Shown piece by piece: positions 1 to 7,904 of a stretch of 22,398 nt of DNA (positions are counted from its first letter, which is position 1; each line of letters opens with the position of its first letter). Source of the stretch: Terrimonas_A sp040509495 (GTDB lineage Bacteria > Bacteroidota > Bacteroidia > Chitinophagales > Chitinophagaceae); assembly GCA_040509495.1 (NCBI GenBank), contig JBEVKW010000039.1:1-22398 (forward strand), in the 5' to 3' direction. The notes below the pieces were generated by a model. That model ran no database searches. It saw only the letters and a program-made list of their open reading frames with translations, and was not told the DNA's origin. A program made the translations under genes and the position numbers.

Positions 1-433
1 GAATATAGATCCCTGTATCATTAACGATGATCGACGCCCCGGTTGGGCTTTTCAACATGATGCCACCGGTTGGGCCGGGCAGATCGCTGATGACGATCGT
101 ATTTTGAAGACTTGTTTGCAGAACGATATTGGGCGATGCAGGTACACCTAGCAGTGCCAGTGCCGGCACCTCCGCGGCAGAGCCCCAGAACCCGCCGCAC
201 CAGATCGGGAAATCCGGATCACCTCCCTCGAATTCAACCCACACACCAGACCCGATCATCGGCACCACATATACGCCGGTTTGAATGCCTGCCATCGGTA
301 CGCAGGGCATCGCCCAGCTGGATGTGCCAAGCCCCAGCACATCGGGCACCTGTATCAGTAAACGTGCTTTCTGAAGAGGATCGATATTATTTAATACAAC
401 TCCTCGGTGTTTGCCATAATATTTATCTGCCAT
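1..433 (-). CDS. eCIS spike / baseplate assembly protein V (gp5 OB-fold, Afp8 C-terminal-like), partial
   Basis: The reading frame opens with ATG (433-431) three bases after the gpD-like hub stop and runs off the left edge, so about 144 N-terminal residues are visible. The translation begins MADKYYGKHRGVVLNN and contains a motif of the kind VPDVLGLGTSSWAMPC, then GIQTGVYVVPMIGSGVWVEF and GGDPDFPIWCGGFWG. This is the usual OB-fold core of phage gpV, T4 gp5 and VgrG-type spikes. A repetitive beta-rich part starting around residue 100 (ITISDLPG-like, GGIMLKSPTGASIIV) probably enters the trimeric needle that sits under the hub and carries the tip. Family knowledge: in Afp/PVC this domain is fused to the gpD domain in one spike protein; here it is separate. 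The C-terminus and any PAAR tip gene lie outside the window. Confidence 0.88.
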   Translation of the reverse strand, partial: MADKYYGKHRGVVLNNIDPLQKARLLIQVPDVLGLGTSSWAMPCVPMAGIQTGVYVVPMIGSGVWVEFEGGDPDFPIWCGGFWGSAAEVPALALLGVPASPNIVLQTSLQNTIVISDLPGPTGGIMLKSPTGASIIVNDTGIYI

Positions 434-436
434 AGA

Positions 437-1567
437 TTATACGGGAACTTTCGGTATGGTTGACATTAATCCGTTTCTTGTTAATGCAAAATCCTGCTTG
501 TACTCTCCTCTCTGAATTTTATGCGTGACTGATTTCACATAGTACAAACCATCAAACGGCTCTCCTGCTCCGCGGACACTGACAAGCGATCTTGCCTTCA
601 GGATGCCTCCGTATCGTACAACATCCAGGCTGCCCGTTCCGCTTACAACCTCTGATGTTTTTGCCGCTTCTGCCAGTCCTAATGCGATTGCGCGTACAGG
701 TTTGAGATTTGCCGTATTATCCATCATTTTCACATTGGACGGAATAGCCGGCACCAGCCCCAGGGGCGGATTGAGCGGTGAGATATCAGGAATGGGGATC
801 GGGATCGGCACTTTCGTCTCTTCATTCTGGATGAAGACGATGGGCAACACTCTTTTCGAACCATCGAAGCTAAAACTGAGCGACTCAACATTTGTAAGCG
901 CATCCATGTTGACGTTAAGCGGAGATTGCGGAATACCTACCTTGATCTCTGGCCCCCAGTAGGCGATATTCATTCCGGCAACAGGTCCGGGATCTATGTA
1001 AAATACATAACCAACATCGGTTGCCAGTTTAGTGATGTATTCAAAATCCTTTCCTTCCTGTACCGGAATACTTTCTGTAATGATCGGTACTTCAAAAAAA
1101 ACACTGGGAATGACCATGGGTATTATTCCAAACATCGCATACCGCGCAACGATCAGCGCAACTCTTGCTTCGGCGGGCATACAGGGATAAGGAAACCCGG
1201 TGAGATCAACAAGGTTCATCACACCGGTGAGATCTGTACCATTGATGGTAAGATTGGTTTGTCCCGTTTGCGCATCAGCGCTGATCTGCTGTTCTGAGAT
1301 CGTTCCGTCCATCAGCACAGTAGTGCTTCCTTTGATGGTGGCCAGGATAATGACCCTGATCACCGGTCCGGCATTGGCCAGTAAAAGCAACAGGTTATTC
1401 AGCGGCGATCTGGAGCTGAAAGAAAAAGCCAGCGTAAACCCGCTGTGCCCCTCTGTAGTGATCTTCACTTCCACACTGGTCAGCGCATCGATGATCGCCC
1501 GCGGTACCGGAACGGCCACTGCAGGTCCGATCATCAATGATAAATTGATCTTGCCTTTTAAATTCAA
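437..1567 (-). CDS. eCIS baseplate hub, phage late control gene D-like (Afp8 N-terminal / VgrG gp27-like)
   Basis: A 376-residue protein resembling the gpD/gp27 hub, which forms the trimeric ring joining the tube to the spike. Visible markers are the N-terminal LMIGPAVAVPVP and IDALTSVEV, a central LTINGTDLTGVM, IPVQEGKDFEYITKLATDVG (the usual gpD 'fit for decoding rapidly' region), and a C-terminal GLYYVKSVTHKIQRGEYKQ, where gpD proteins place the SVTH.I..G.Y.Q motif. A Pro/Ile run (VPIPIPIPDISP) sits near residue 255. The start is uncertain: an in-frame TGA lies three codons before the TTG at 1567, so the candidates are this TTG and the ATG at 1534 (codon 12). I kept TTG because the KINLSL beta strand before MIGP appears to belong to the domain. 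The spike gene follows after 3 bp. Confidence 0.88.
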   Translation of the reverse strand: MNLKGKINLSLMIGPAVAVPVPRAIIDALTSVEVKITTEGHSGFTLAFSFSSRSPLNNLLLLLANAGPVIRVIILATIKGSTTVLMDGTISEQQISADAQTGQTNLTINGTDLTGVMNLVDLTGFPYPCMPAEARVALIVARYAMFGIIPMVIPSVFFEVPIITESIPVQEGKDFEYITKLATDVGYVFYIDPGPVAGMNIAYWGPEIKVGIPQSPLNVNMDALTNVESLSFSFDGSKRVLPIVFIQNEETKVPIPIPIPDISPLNPPLGLVPAIPSNVKMMDNTANLKPVRAIALGLAEAAKTSEVVSGTGSLDVVRYGGILKARSLVSVRGAGEPFDGLYYVKSVTHKIQRGEYKQDFALTRNGLMSTIPKVPV

Positions 1568-1608
1568 TGTTATTCAATTGAAGAATTCTTGCGAAAGGGT
1601 GTTCCGGT

Positions 1609-1636
1609 GGCTGATGGCTGATAGCTGGTGGCAGAT
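1609..1636. repeat. Four degenerate 7-bp tandem units (GGCTGAT type)
   Basis: The units read GGCTGAT, GGCTGAT, AGCTGGT and GGCAGAT, head to tail, followed by AGCC. They fill the middle of the 93-bp gap between the LysM-like and gpD-like genes, the largest gap inside this otherwise tight operon. No coding frame explains them. Similar heptamer-like tracts occur in intergenic DNA of many Bacteroidota; the role is unknown. Confidence 0.6.
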
Positions 1637-1660
1637 AGCCATCGAACTACACAACACCTG

Positions 1661-2002
1661 TTACGGAATGCTCAGTTTTCCTCCCGGTGTTTCCGTAAGC
1701 TCTTCAGGAGCCATTGCATTATTGGCATCAGCGATCTGCCAGAACTGTTCCGGATCACCGATGTAAGAAGCAGTCAGGTTGTCCAGCCTGTTGCCTTCCC
1801 TGACGAGGTGCTCGGTCTTTGTAAGAATGTTCTCCGCAGCAGGAATGAATCTTCGTTTCAGATAGATGATCTTGTCACCGGACTGTTCATTCAACATCAC
1901 GGCTGTGCCTACCCTGCTGTATCTGCTGGATGACGAAAGATTGTTTACCGGAAGATTGCCTCCCTGGAGAATGGACTGAAGGGCCTGTAACGGATCTGTC
2001 AT
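1661..2002 (-). CDS. eCIS LysM-like adaptor (Afp7 C-terminal / phage tail protein X-like)
   Basis: A small protein of 113 residues starting at ATG (2002-2000). The N-terminal 30 residues are polar. The second half, from YLKRRFIPAAEN through HLVREGNRLDNLTASYIGDP and FWQIADANNAM to PGGKLSIP, has the LysM/gpX layout: a beta strand, 'G.RLD.LA..Y.GDP..FW.I...N', and a terminal 'G..L.IP'. In Afp/PVC this module is the C-terminal part of Afp7/Pvc7, an inner baseplate adaptor next to the hub. Here it is its own gene, lying 75 bp after the gene for the matching N-terminal module. It probably acts as a structural baseplate piece and not as a cell wall binder. Confidence 0.85.
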   Translation of the reverse strand: MTDPLQALQSILQGGNLPVNNLSSSSRYSRVGTAVMLNEQSGDKIIYLKRRFIPAAENILTKTEHLVREGNRLDNLTASYIGDPEQFWQIADANNAMAPEELTETPGGKLSIP

Positions 2003-2077
2003 GATGTAATATGATTATAGCGGTTATGTATGGTTGCTGCAATACTATGTTTCGCGATTGGTTGGATCAGATACCGG

Positions 2078-2734
2078 TCACCGTATCTCTGTTATACCCA
2101 GGGAGGTCAACAATCCAGGTTTGAACATCCCGGCCAGTTGTTCTTTTTGCTGCTGATAAGCCATATAAAGATGACCTCCTTTATGATCGAAGCCAAGATC
2201 ATTGACCGTCAGCACCTGCATTCCCAGGCTCACTTTGGCGGTAATGGGATTAAGCATCGGATCGAATGCTTCTTCCGTAATTGAAAAGTTGGTAAGCTTG
2301 ACCGGCATTACCCTGTTCTTGCTCCAGATAAACAAAATCAGGGGGCCTTCCGTTGGTAAGATCTCCAATACACCTGTTGCCGCGAGCGCGTTGTTTGCAA
2401 TCAGTTCACTGGTTGTCGGGTACACCATTGACTCGAGCGTGGCAAGGATCGGAGCAATGCCATTATTTTTCACTTCCGGGTTCTGATCGGGGAATTCCAG
2501 CTGATCCGTTCCGTCGATCTCCGCTTCTACGGTATAGGTTTCCACTGGTGGCCCCTTTAATCTTAGCGCCTGCGATCTGTCTGCGCCATCACCAATAGCC
2601 TGCGGCTTTAGTGTTCTGGAGATCGAAGTGGGATTATACTGAAAGGAGATAATGCGGTCGATGGCCGATGTCACCGCGTTCAGTAATACGATACCGCCTT
2701 TCAATGTATTGGGTGAATTGGGGAATGTGGTCAT
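2078..2734 (-). CDS. eCIS tube-initiator / CIS-tube N-terminal domain protein (Afp7 N-terminal-like)
   Basis: A 218-residue protein starting at ATG (2734-2732). Family markers are FQYNPTSISRTLKPQ (the FqyNP.s..R motif), KGPPVETYTVEAEIDGTDQLE, LATLESMVYP and a second half with ILPTEGPLILFIWSKNRVMPVKL followed by FSITEEAFDPMLNPITAKVSLGMQVLTVNDLG. This pattern is found in the N-terminal domain of eCIS Afp7/Pvc7 proteins, related to T4 gp53/gp54-like inner baseplate parts that nucleate the inner tube on the hub. The tail LYMAYQQQKEQLAGM and a short Gly/Leu-rich end replace the LysM domain of the fused version, which is encoded by the next gene. Confidence 0.85.
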   Translation of the reverse strand: MTTFPNSPNTLKGGIVLLNAVTSAIDRIISFQYNPTSISRTLKPQAIGDGADRSQALRLKGPPVETYTVEAEIDGTDQLEFPDQNPEVKNNGIAPILATLESMVYPTTSELIANNALAATGVLEILPTEGPLILFIWSKNRVMPVKLTNFSITEEAFDPMLNPITAKVSLGMQVLTVNDLGFDHKGGHLYMAYQQQKEQLAGMFKPGLLTSLGITEIR

Positions 2735-2768
2735 AGCTTTATAGCAATGGTTGGATAAGGCTGATTAT

Positions 2769-3056
2769 TTACGTTTCTTTATTTAGTCCTTTATAAACTG
2801 ATCCTGCAATGTCGGCTCCGATAGAAGCAGCACCGGCTTCCCGTTCCGTAAGATGTATAGTGCCTGCAGATATCGTTGACGTGTAGGATAGATCCGGAAC
2901 AGGTGTGTCCCCATTATTATTGATAAAATGTTCCCGCAGTTTTGCTGCAATGGTCTGTTGCAGCAATTGCCTGTCACGGATCGTTAAGTCCATTCCTTCT
3001 ATCACCAGCCTGTCAATGATGATATTTATTTCAGTATGTTGATCGCGCTTATTCAT
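2769..3056 (-). CDS. Small eCIS-associated protein of unknown function (95 aa)
   Basis: The ATG (3056-3054) lies inside the end of the ATPase gene, giving an 8-bp overlap that suggests translational coupling. The N-terminal half is predicted helical and amphipathic (IIIDRLVIEGMDLTIRDR then LLQQTIAAKLREHFI). The C-terminus ends in ASIGADIAGSVYKGL. I recall small proteins with this 'I.RLV.EGL...' start and 'G..IA..VY.GL' end at the same position in other eCIS loci, but no biochemical role is known to me. Its place between the ATPase and the tube-initiator gene suggests an assembly or structural adaptor. Only context supports a function. Confidence 0.75.
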   Translation of the reverse strand: MNKRDQHTEINIIIDRLVIEGMDLTIRDRQLLQQTIAAKLREHFINNNGDTPVPDLSYTSTISAGTIHLTEREAGAASIGADIAGSVYKGLNKET

Positions 3057-5067
3057 GCCAGATAAAATCAGCTTCTTTGACGGGGCGTTCTATTTTCTGC
3101 AGTTCCGCTTTAGCTGCGGAAAGTAATATAGGCATAGTGATGGCCGAGCCATTCTCCGCGGCTTTGAATGCGGCATTGATGGCGATATTGTAATAGCTGC
3201 CTCCGGTAAGATTGAGTGATGCCAGCCGATCATAATCCAGGTAGGCGATGGGCACTTCAGCCGGAAACATTTTTTCAACGATGGCCTTCCGTTCCTGCAT
3301 TCCCGGAAAGGGAAATTGGATGATCACCCTGAACCTGCGCATAAAGGCATCATCGATCGCGCTTTTCTTATTGGTTGCAAGGATGGCCAGTCCGCTGAAT
3401 GATTCCATCCTTTGTAATAAATAGTTGACCTCAATGTTTGCGTAGCGGTCATGACTGTCTTTTACATCAGTCCGTTTACCAAACAGCGCGTCAGCTTCAT
3501 CAAAAAAAAGAATGGCTCCTCCGTTCTCCGCTGCGTCAAACACGCGCTTCAGGTTCTTTTCCGTTTCACCGATGTATTTACTGATCACGCCAGACAGGTC
3601 GATCCGGTAAAGCTGCAGCTTCAATTCGTTGGCAAGCACTTCCGCTGCCATCGTTTTGCCGGTTCCGCTTTCGCCGACAAACAGGGCGTTAATGCCCAAT
3701 CCCCTGTTCATCTTTTTGCGGAAGCCCCAGGTATCGTAGACACAACTCCTCATTCTTACCTGGTTGGCGATCTGTATCAATTGTTGCCGCGGGATCTCCG
3801 GAAGAACAATATCGTCCCAGCTGCTTTTCAATTCCAGTTTTTGGACCAGTAGATCGAGTTCAACACTGGATTGCTCTACACAATGCTGCCAAAGCAGTTT
3901 GTGCAGATCATCATCAGGCGAATGATCCTTCCTGATCTTTGCAGTAATTTCCGTGATCGTACTCACGTTGAAATTAAACTGGCCGGCCAGTAGCGCAGCA
4001 CTGCCATTGGCCGTTGCTCCAAGTTGATCATCCCAGGCTATCTTTTGCTCTTCCGGTGTCGGCTTTTTTATATCCATGACAAAAGAGCCGGGCAATAGTT
4101 CCGCCCGTACTTCCTGCGTGGCAACGAAAAACACTCGCTGACTTAATGATAAGAACCGCTGAAGAGGAAAGTTGTTGGTATGATGATGACCATCGCCTTT
4201 CGAAAACAATTCTGCTTTGCTGATATCGATAAACCCGGCGATAGAAAGCAGATGAGATTCTCGTTGCCACAGCCGGGCCAGCTCTTCCAGTTCCATTGAT
4301 TGCTGCGATAAAGATTCCAGTGGCAGATTGATCAATTCAAACTTCCGGCCAAGCGCTACATGCTGTGCGACGAGTTGCTTACTGACCGGGTCGGCTCCTG
4401 TCAGCTGCACAATTCCGGAAGGCCGGCTCTCTGACTGGTTGAGGTTATGGCCGATCCTGTCTGCTATTTCCTTTTGTGATGCTGGCAGAGCTGCATCATT
4501 TCCTGTTACATCAAAAGGAGAGGAAAGTTTCGCAATGCGTTCATCCAGATAATTCAATCCCCTGATAAAATCAATGATCCTTTCATCGCCTTTGATCAAC
4601 GAGCCGATCAGTGGTTGCCCATGCGTACGGCTCACTTCAATCAATCGCCAGTACCGCAAAGGCCGCTGGGCTGATAATGCGTCCCAGGCGGCGTCTCCGA
4701 ACAGCGACATGGCAAGTGCGAATGTGGGAAATGGTTTGTTCAGATCATCCTGCGCTTTGGAACAAAGTGAAGGAATACGGGTATCCAATTCCATTGCCGC
4801 ACAAAGGAATAAAATATGCTGCTCAAAATCTGACAATAAAAATCTTCGTTTGAGTATGGCCAGTGCCGGGCCAGGGCGGCTTTGCTCCAAGGCTGCAATC
4901 ACCTCGGCGGCTTTCTCTGTTTCGGTTTCATTCCGCGTCATGTCGGCTGCATCGGATCCACTGGCATAGGATAATGCCTGCCTTACCATTTTCAATCTTA
5001 ACCACTCAAGGTAAGCCGATAAATACCGTGCGTTCATGGCGCCCCAGTCTTCTGTCACATCATTCAT
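3049..5067 (-). CDS. eCIS AAA+ ATPase (Afp15/Pvc15-like), with degenerate first AAA-like domain
   Basis: A 672-residue protein of the Pvc15/COG0464 type, required for eCIS particle assembly in PVC/Afp (family knowledge). The C-terminal AAA+ domain is complete: Walker A GESGTGKT at 465-472, Walker B ILFFDEAD at 519-526, sensor-1 Asn in LATNKKS near 566, and FMRRFR near 575-580 carrying the arginine finger. An earlier segment (about 215-340) looks like a second, dead AAA fold: GADPVSKQ at 224-231 in the Walker A place, and VFFVATQEV like a sensor-1 strand. The first 200 residues are helical. The ATG at 5067 overlaps the cap gene stop by 4 bp, and the gene's end overlaps the 95-aa gene by 8 bp. 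No signal peptide or membrane segment, so cytoplasmic. Confidence 0.93.
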   Translation of the reverse strand: MNDVTEDWGAMNARYLSAYLEWLRLKMVRQALSYASGSDAADMTRNETETEKAAEVIAALEQSRPGPALAILKRRFLLSDFEQHILFLCAAMELDTRIPSLCSKAQDDLNKPFPTFALAMSLFGDAAWDALSAQRPLRYWRLIEVSRTHGQPLIGSLIKGDERIIDFIRGLNYLDERIAKLSSPFDVTGNDAALPASQKEIADRIGHNLNQSESRPSGIVQLTGADPVSKQLVAQHVALGRKFELINLPLESLSQQSMELEELARLWQRESHLLSIAGFIDISKAELFSKGDGHHHTNNFPLQRFLSLSQRVFFVATQEVRAELLPGSFVMDIKKPTPEEQKIAWDDQLGATANGSAALLAGQFNFNVSTITEITAKIRKDHSPDDDLHKLLWQHCVEQSSVELDLLVQKLELKSSWDDIVLPEIPRQQLIQIANQVRMRSCVYDTWGFRKKMNRGLGINALFVGESGTGKTMAAEVLANELKLQLYRIDLSGVISKYIGETEKNLKRVFDAAENGGAILFFDEADALFGKRTDVKDSHDRYANIEVNYLLQRMESFSGLAILATNKKSAIDDAFMRRFRVIIQFPFPGMQERKAIVEKMFPAEVPIAYLDYDRLASLNLTGGSYYNIAINAAFKAAENGSAITMPILLSAAKAELQKIERPVKEADFIWHE

Positions 5068-6329
5068 GGTACGGTGATCTTTAATGCCGGGTCAAATACA
5101 GGCGGCGTGACGGTGTCGATGATCAATACGCTATCTGCTCCATCTACACGCAACCGGATATAATAATCACCCGGAGGCACATTTCTCATTTCAAAATTCA
5201 ATGTACTGGTCGATACAGGATGATCTTTCGACATGAATTCACGATCGCCAAACAACAGCGCAACTTTTTGCTGCGGTTTTACTTCCGGCGTGAAACTGAC
5301 CGCTGCTATAAAACCCTGTACTTCCAGAGGGGAAAGCGGAAGCAATGCTTTTGTATTGATAACAGGTAAAAGCATAAAACTGATATCATTCGATTGTTTG
5401 TCTGGCTTACCCGCCTGTTGTATGATCGCCCGGGCCGTATACAATCCCGGAGGCCAGTTCGCAGGTTCTGCATTCGGCATCAAAAATTTCACTGCACCCT
5501 CCTCAGGAGCACCAAGCGCAGGCCTGGTTATTTCGATCCCCGTTACCGGATGCCTGAAGAAAATACTGACGGCATCGCCTTTCAAATGATGGCCATTGAT
5601 GACCAATTCATCACCGGGCTGCACACCTGTCTGCATACGCGGAAATACAATTGACTGAAGTGTTGGATACGGCGGAATAGTATAAGGCAGCAACGATACG
5701 CCGATGTCGCCAACACCTCTTGTAAGAACGGGCAGCGGCGTTCTCGATGAGCGTTTGCTTTCGATGAGTATCACAGAAACCTGGTATGCGACAGATAATT
5801 TATACTGCGTTTGAAAGCCTGACCACAACTTGGCCACTTCATCAAGTGAAATAGGTTGTGATGTTATCCTTACGCGTTCCGCCTGCTCATGCAAATGGCT
5901 GTCAGGAAATGCCGTTTCAATTTCCTCTTTACTGAAAACCGGGTGATCGTGCAAAATGCTCATCACCTTTCCCAACAGCAAATGACCAATTATTTCATTC
6001 TTATCCTGCCCGTAAGCAGTAATGATATAGTAAAGCGTTAAGCCCAATGGCGGCTTTGATGTTTCGCCATTCTTCACTCTTCCGGGAATTTCCCGGTTCC
6101 TCCACGCTGCGTTATTCTCTATATGATACAGGAAAATATTGACCTGGTTCTTGTCCTTGTTCGTATCGAAAGCCTCATCAAGGGAAACATTGGTGATCAG
6201 CACTTCGGCAGATGGCCGGGCTTCCGACGGAAATGTGCCGTTGACGGAAGAGTCCGAGAGATCTTTTACCTGCTCAAGTAAATTTCTCACCGTCATGGTC
6301 ACCGCCGCAATAGATAGCTCGTTACTCAT
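5064..6329 (-). CDS. eCIS tail-terminator / cap protein (DUF4255, Afp16/Pvc16-like) with C-terminal Ig-like domain
   Basis: A 421-residue protein starting at ATG (6329-6327). Residues 1-210 match the Pvc16/DUF4255 pattern: SIAAVTMTVRNLLEQ, VNIFLYHIENNAAWRN (the FLY.i..n...rn motif), PPLGLTLYYIITAYG and GKVMSILHDHPVF, then LSVAYQVSVILIE and a TPLPVLTRG linker. Pvc16/Afp16 caps the distal end of tube and sheath and sets particle length (family knowledge). The part beyond 225 is beta-rich with an IPT/TIG-like unit (MQTGVQPGDELVINGHHLKG, then FLMP and YTARAIIQQAG). That extra C-terminal domain is present in longer members of the family. It overlaps both neighbours by 4 bp, consistent with coupled translation. 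Confidence 0.92.
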   Translation of the reverse strand: MSNELSIAAVTMTVRNLLEQVKDLSDSSVNGTFPSEARPSAEVLITNVSLDEAFDTNKDKNQVNIFLYHIENNAAWRNREIPGRVKNGETSKPPLGLTLYYIITAYGQDKNEIIGHLLLGKVMSILHDHPVFSKEEIETAFPDSHLHEQAERVRITSQPISLDEVAKLWSGFQTQYKLSVAYQVSVILIESKRSSRTPLPVLTRGVGDIGVSLLPYTIPPYPTLQSIVFPRMQTGVQPGDELVINGHHLKGDAVSIFFRHPVTGIEITRPALGAPEEGAVKFLMPNAEPANWPPGLYTARAIIQQAGKPDKQSNDISFMLLPVINTKALLPLSPLEVQGFIAAVSFTPEVKPQQKVALLFGDREFMSKDHPVSTSTLNFEMRNVPPGDYYIRLRVDGADSVLIIDTVTPPVFDPALKITVP

Positions 6330-7168
6330 TTATGCATGCCATTTCTCTTGTTCAGAAATTCTTCCACGCCGGCGCCTGCCTGCTTTTTGGGCTTTTGCCT
6401 GTTCTCTGCCGGAGGTTGAAATACGCGCACCTCGATACGGCCGATATGAACATTGACAGTTTTGGTTGTTCCGCTTGCCTGCTGCTCCGGGAAAGGACTG
6501 TCCTGCATTTTCAACGTGCCGGCATCCAGCCGATGATGAGCAGCAGTATCATCCTGATGAACATCTTCCCGTAAATTTTCCGGCGGGAAGATCTCCGGAT
6601 CACCGGAAAAGTCAACGAAGGCTTTTCGCTGTTGCCCTGCCACTGGCTGATCGCTGTTAACGGGATCCGTTGCAGTAGTGAACGCAACCTGGCTCCGCAG
6701 GATGTTGTTGGATCCGGTCTCCGGATCTGCAACGGGATCTTGCGCTGTATAAAGAAAGGAGGAGAATGATGATTCTTTGGTATCAGTGGAAGTTGTTGTA
6801 AGCATGTCCTGCTCAAACTTGTTAACTGAGTTTTCCGCTGGCGCTATCAGCTTATCTTCTGTGATGGAAGGATGCGGGATCGTTTCGGAGTGAATGTTCG
6901 TTTGACCGGCTGAAGCCGGCAGTGCCTCCTCTCGCATGGATCCATTTTTTTGATCTGTCTTTTTATCGCCGCCTTTTTCATGGAGCTCAAGAGAAGGTTC
7001 GCCGATATCATTGCCGCGCGATGCCGCAGTCGTATCCGCGGGAAATTCATCTTGCGGAACATCACCGGCAAAATTCCGCCTTGCTTCAAACTTACCTGTT
7101 ATCCGAGGTTGAATGGCAGGCTTCGTTCCAATGGAACGTTCTACAAGCGTACCGATATAGTTGTTCAC
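6326..7168 (-). CDS. Disordered eCIS-associated protein with C-terminal IGRIEVRV motif
   Basis: A 280-residue protein with a GTG start (7168-7166) that overlaps the previous stop as GTGA. The first ~35 residues (VERSIGTKPAIQPR, then FEARRNF) and a short C-terminal strand-like motif VNVHIGRIEVRVFQPP at about 242-257 look conserved. The roughly 200 residues between are Ser/Thr/Asp/Pro/Gln-rich, low in hydrophobics and probably unstructured. I recall proteins with this arrangement (a short N-terminal box, a variable linker, and an 'IGRIEVRA'-type end) upstream of DUF4255 genes in many eCIS loci; their role is not established. A linker that joins baseplate parts, or a chaperone-like or scaffolding tether, is possible by inference only. 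No signal peptide. Confidence 0.82.
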   Translation of the reverse strand: MNNYIGTLVERSIGTKPAIQPRITGKFEARRNFAGDVPQDEFPADTTAASRGNDIGEPSLELHEKGGDKKTDQKNGSMREEALPASAGQTNIHSETIPHPSITEDKLIAPAENSVNKFEQDMLTTTSTDTKESSFSSFLYTAQDPVADPETGSNNILRSQVAFTTATDPVNSDQPVAGQQRKAFVDFSGDPEIFPPENLREDVHQDDTAAHHRLDAGTLKMQDSPFPEQQASGTTKTVNVHIGRIEVRVFQPPAENRQKPKKQAGAGVEEFLNKRNGMHK

Positions 7169-7899
7169 TTCCTTATTATTTGAAGATATAACTGGCGCCG
7201 GTGGGCGCTCATGCTCAATATATCGCGCTCTGACCAGCCAAAGGCCGAAGCGAGCGTTGCAATATCAAGCAGCATACTCTTAGCCCAATGATCGATCTCC
7301 GTCCATAGATAGCTGACGATATCAAACCGGGATTGCCATTCATGACTGCAATGCGGGCAATGAAGGTTCATTTGGATATTTGCCTGCGGGTCTTCTTCCG
7401 CCATCCGTTCATCCAGCAAGTGGAATACATCTTCCGGAAGATCGGCCACTTCACAAACACCTCCATCACGACTGGCCGCTGTAATACACGCTGCCAGTAT
7501 TTTTTTCGTTGCCCGCTCAGGATGATGGAGGCGTTCTATCTGTGCAAGATCATATGTATTTGGCAGCCGGAAAAAGATAGCATAGTTGCTATACGTGAAA
7601 GACAACGGAGAGTCAGCGCGGGGTGGCGGCAGGTAACGTAATGCAGCAATCGGCGTGGTCCATTCGAGACGTTCCCTGCACGCGGGGCATGAGGCGATAT
7701 TTACCATGGAAGAACCGAACATCCATTCCCTCAGCTGAAGCAGCCGCAGATCGCGTTCACCGATATTGAGCAATGCCGGGTCAGCGGGATCTCCATCCGA
7801 ACACGCCACTTTCAGTAAGGAAAGCGCTTTCTGTACAGGATTGCTGCGATTGAACCGCTCCCAAATATCAAGCAGCTCGGCAGAACGGAGTGGGCGCAT
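7165..7899 (-). CDS. T4 gp26-like baseplate protein with two CxxC zinc-ribbon pairs
   Basis: A 244-residue protein starting at ATG (7899-7897), 5 bp after the tube gene. It begins with a helical segment (SAELLDIWERFNRSNPVQKALSLL). It carries CPAC at 71-74 (SCPACRERLEW) and CPHC at 181-184 (HCPHCSHEW); the two pairs together could hold one zinc ion across a ~110-residue insert that includes DLPEDVFHLLDERMAEEDP. The layout resembles the T4 gp26-type baseplate proteins found in eCIS and myophage clusters, where CxxC...E/W strands flank a helical middle. It probably acts in baseplate assembly in the cytoplasm. The assignment rests on architecture and position, so the exact T4 counterpart is less certain than the eCIS membership. 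Confidence 0.78.
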   Translation of the reverse strand: MRPLRSAELLDIWERFNRSNPVQKALSLLKVACSDGDPADPALLNIGERDLRLLQLREWMFGSSMVNIASCPACRERLEWTTPIAALRYLPPPRADSPLSFTYSNYAIFFRLPNTYDLAQIERLHHPERATKKILAACITAASRDGGVCEVADLPEDVFHLLDERMAEEDPQANIQMNLHCPHCSHEWQSRFDIVSYLWTEIDHWAKSMLLDIATLASAFGWSERDILSMSAHRRQLYLQIIRK

Positions 7900-7904
7900 T
7901 GACT

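Noticed and set aside
112..435. Plus-strand frame of 107 codons at the left edge
   Set aside because: It is antisense to the gpV/gp5-like spike, whose motifs are unmistakable on the minus strand.
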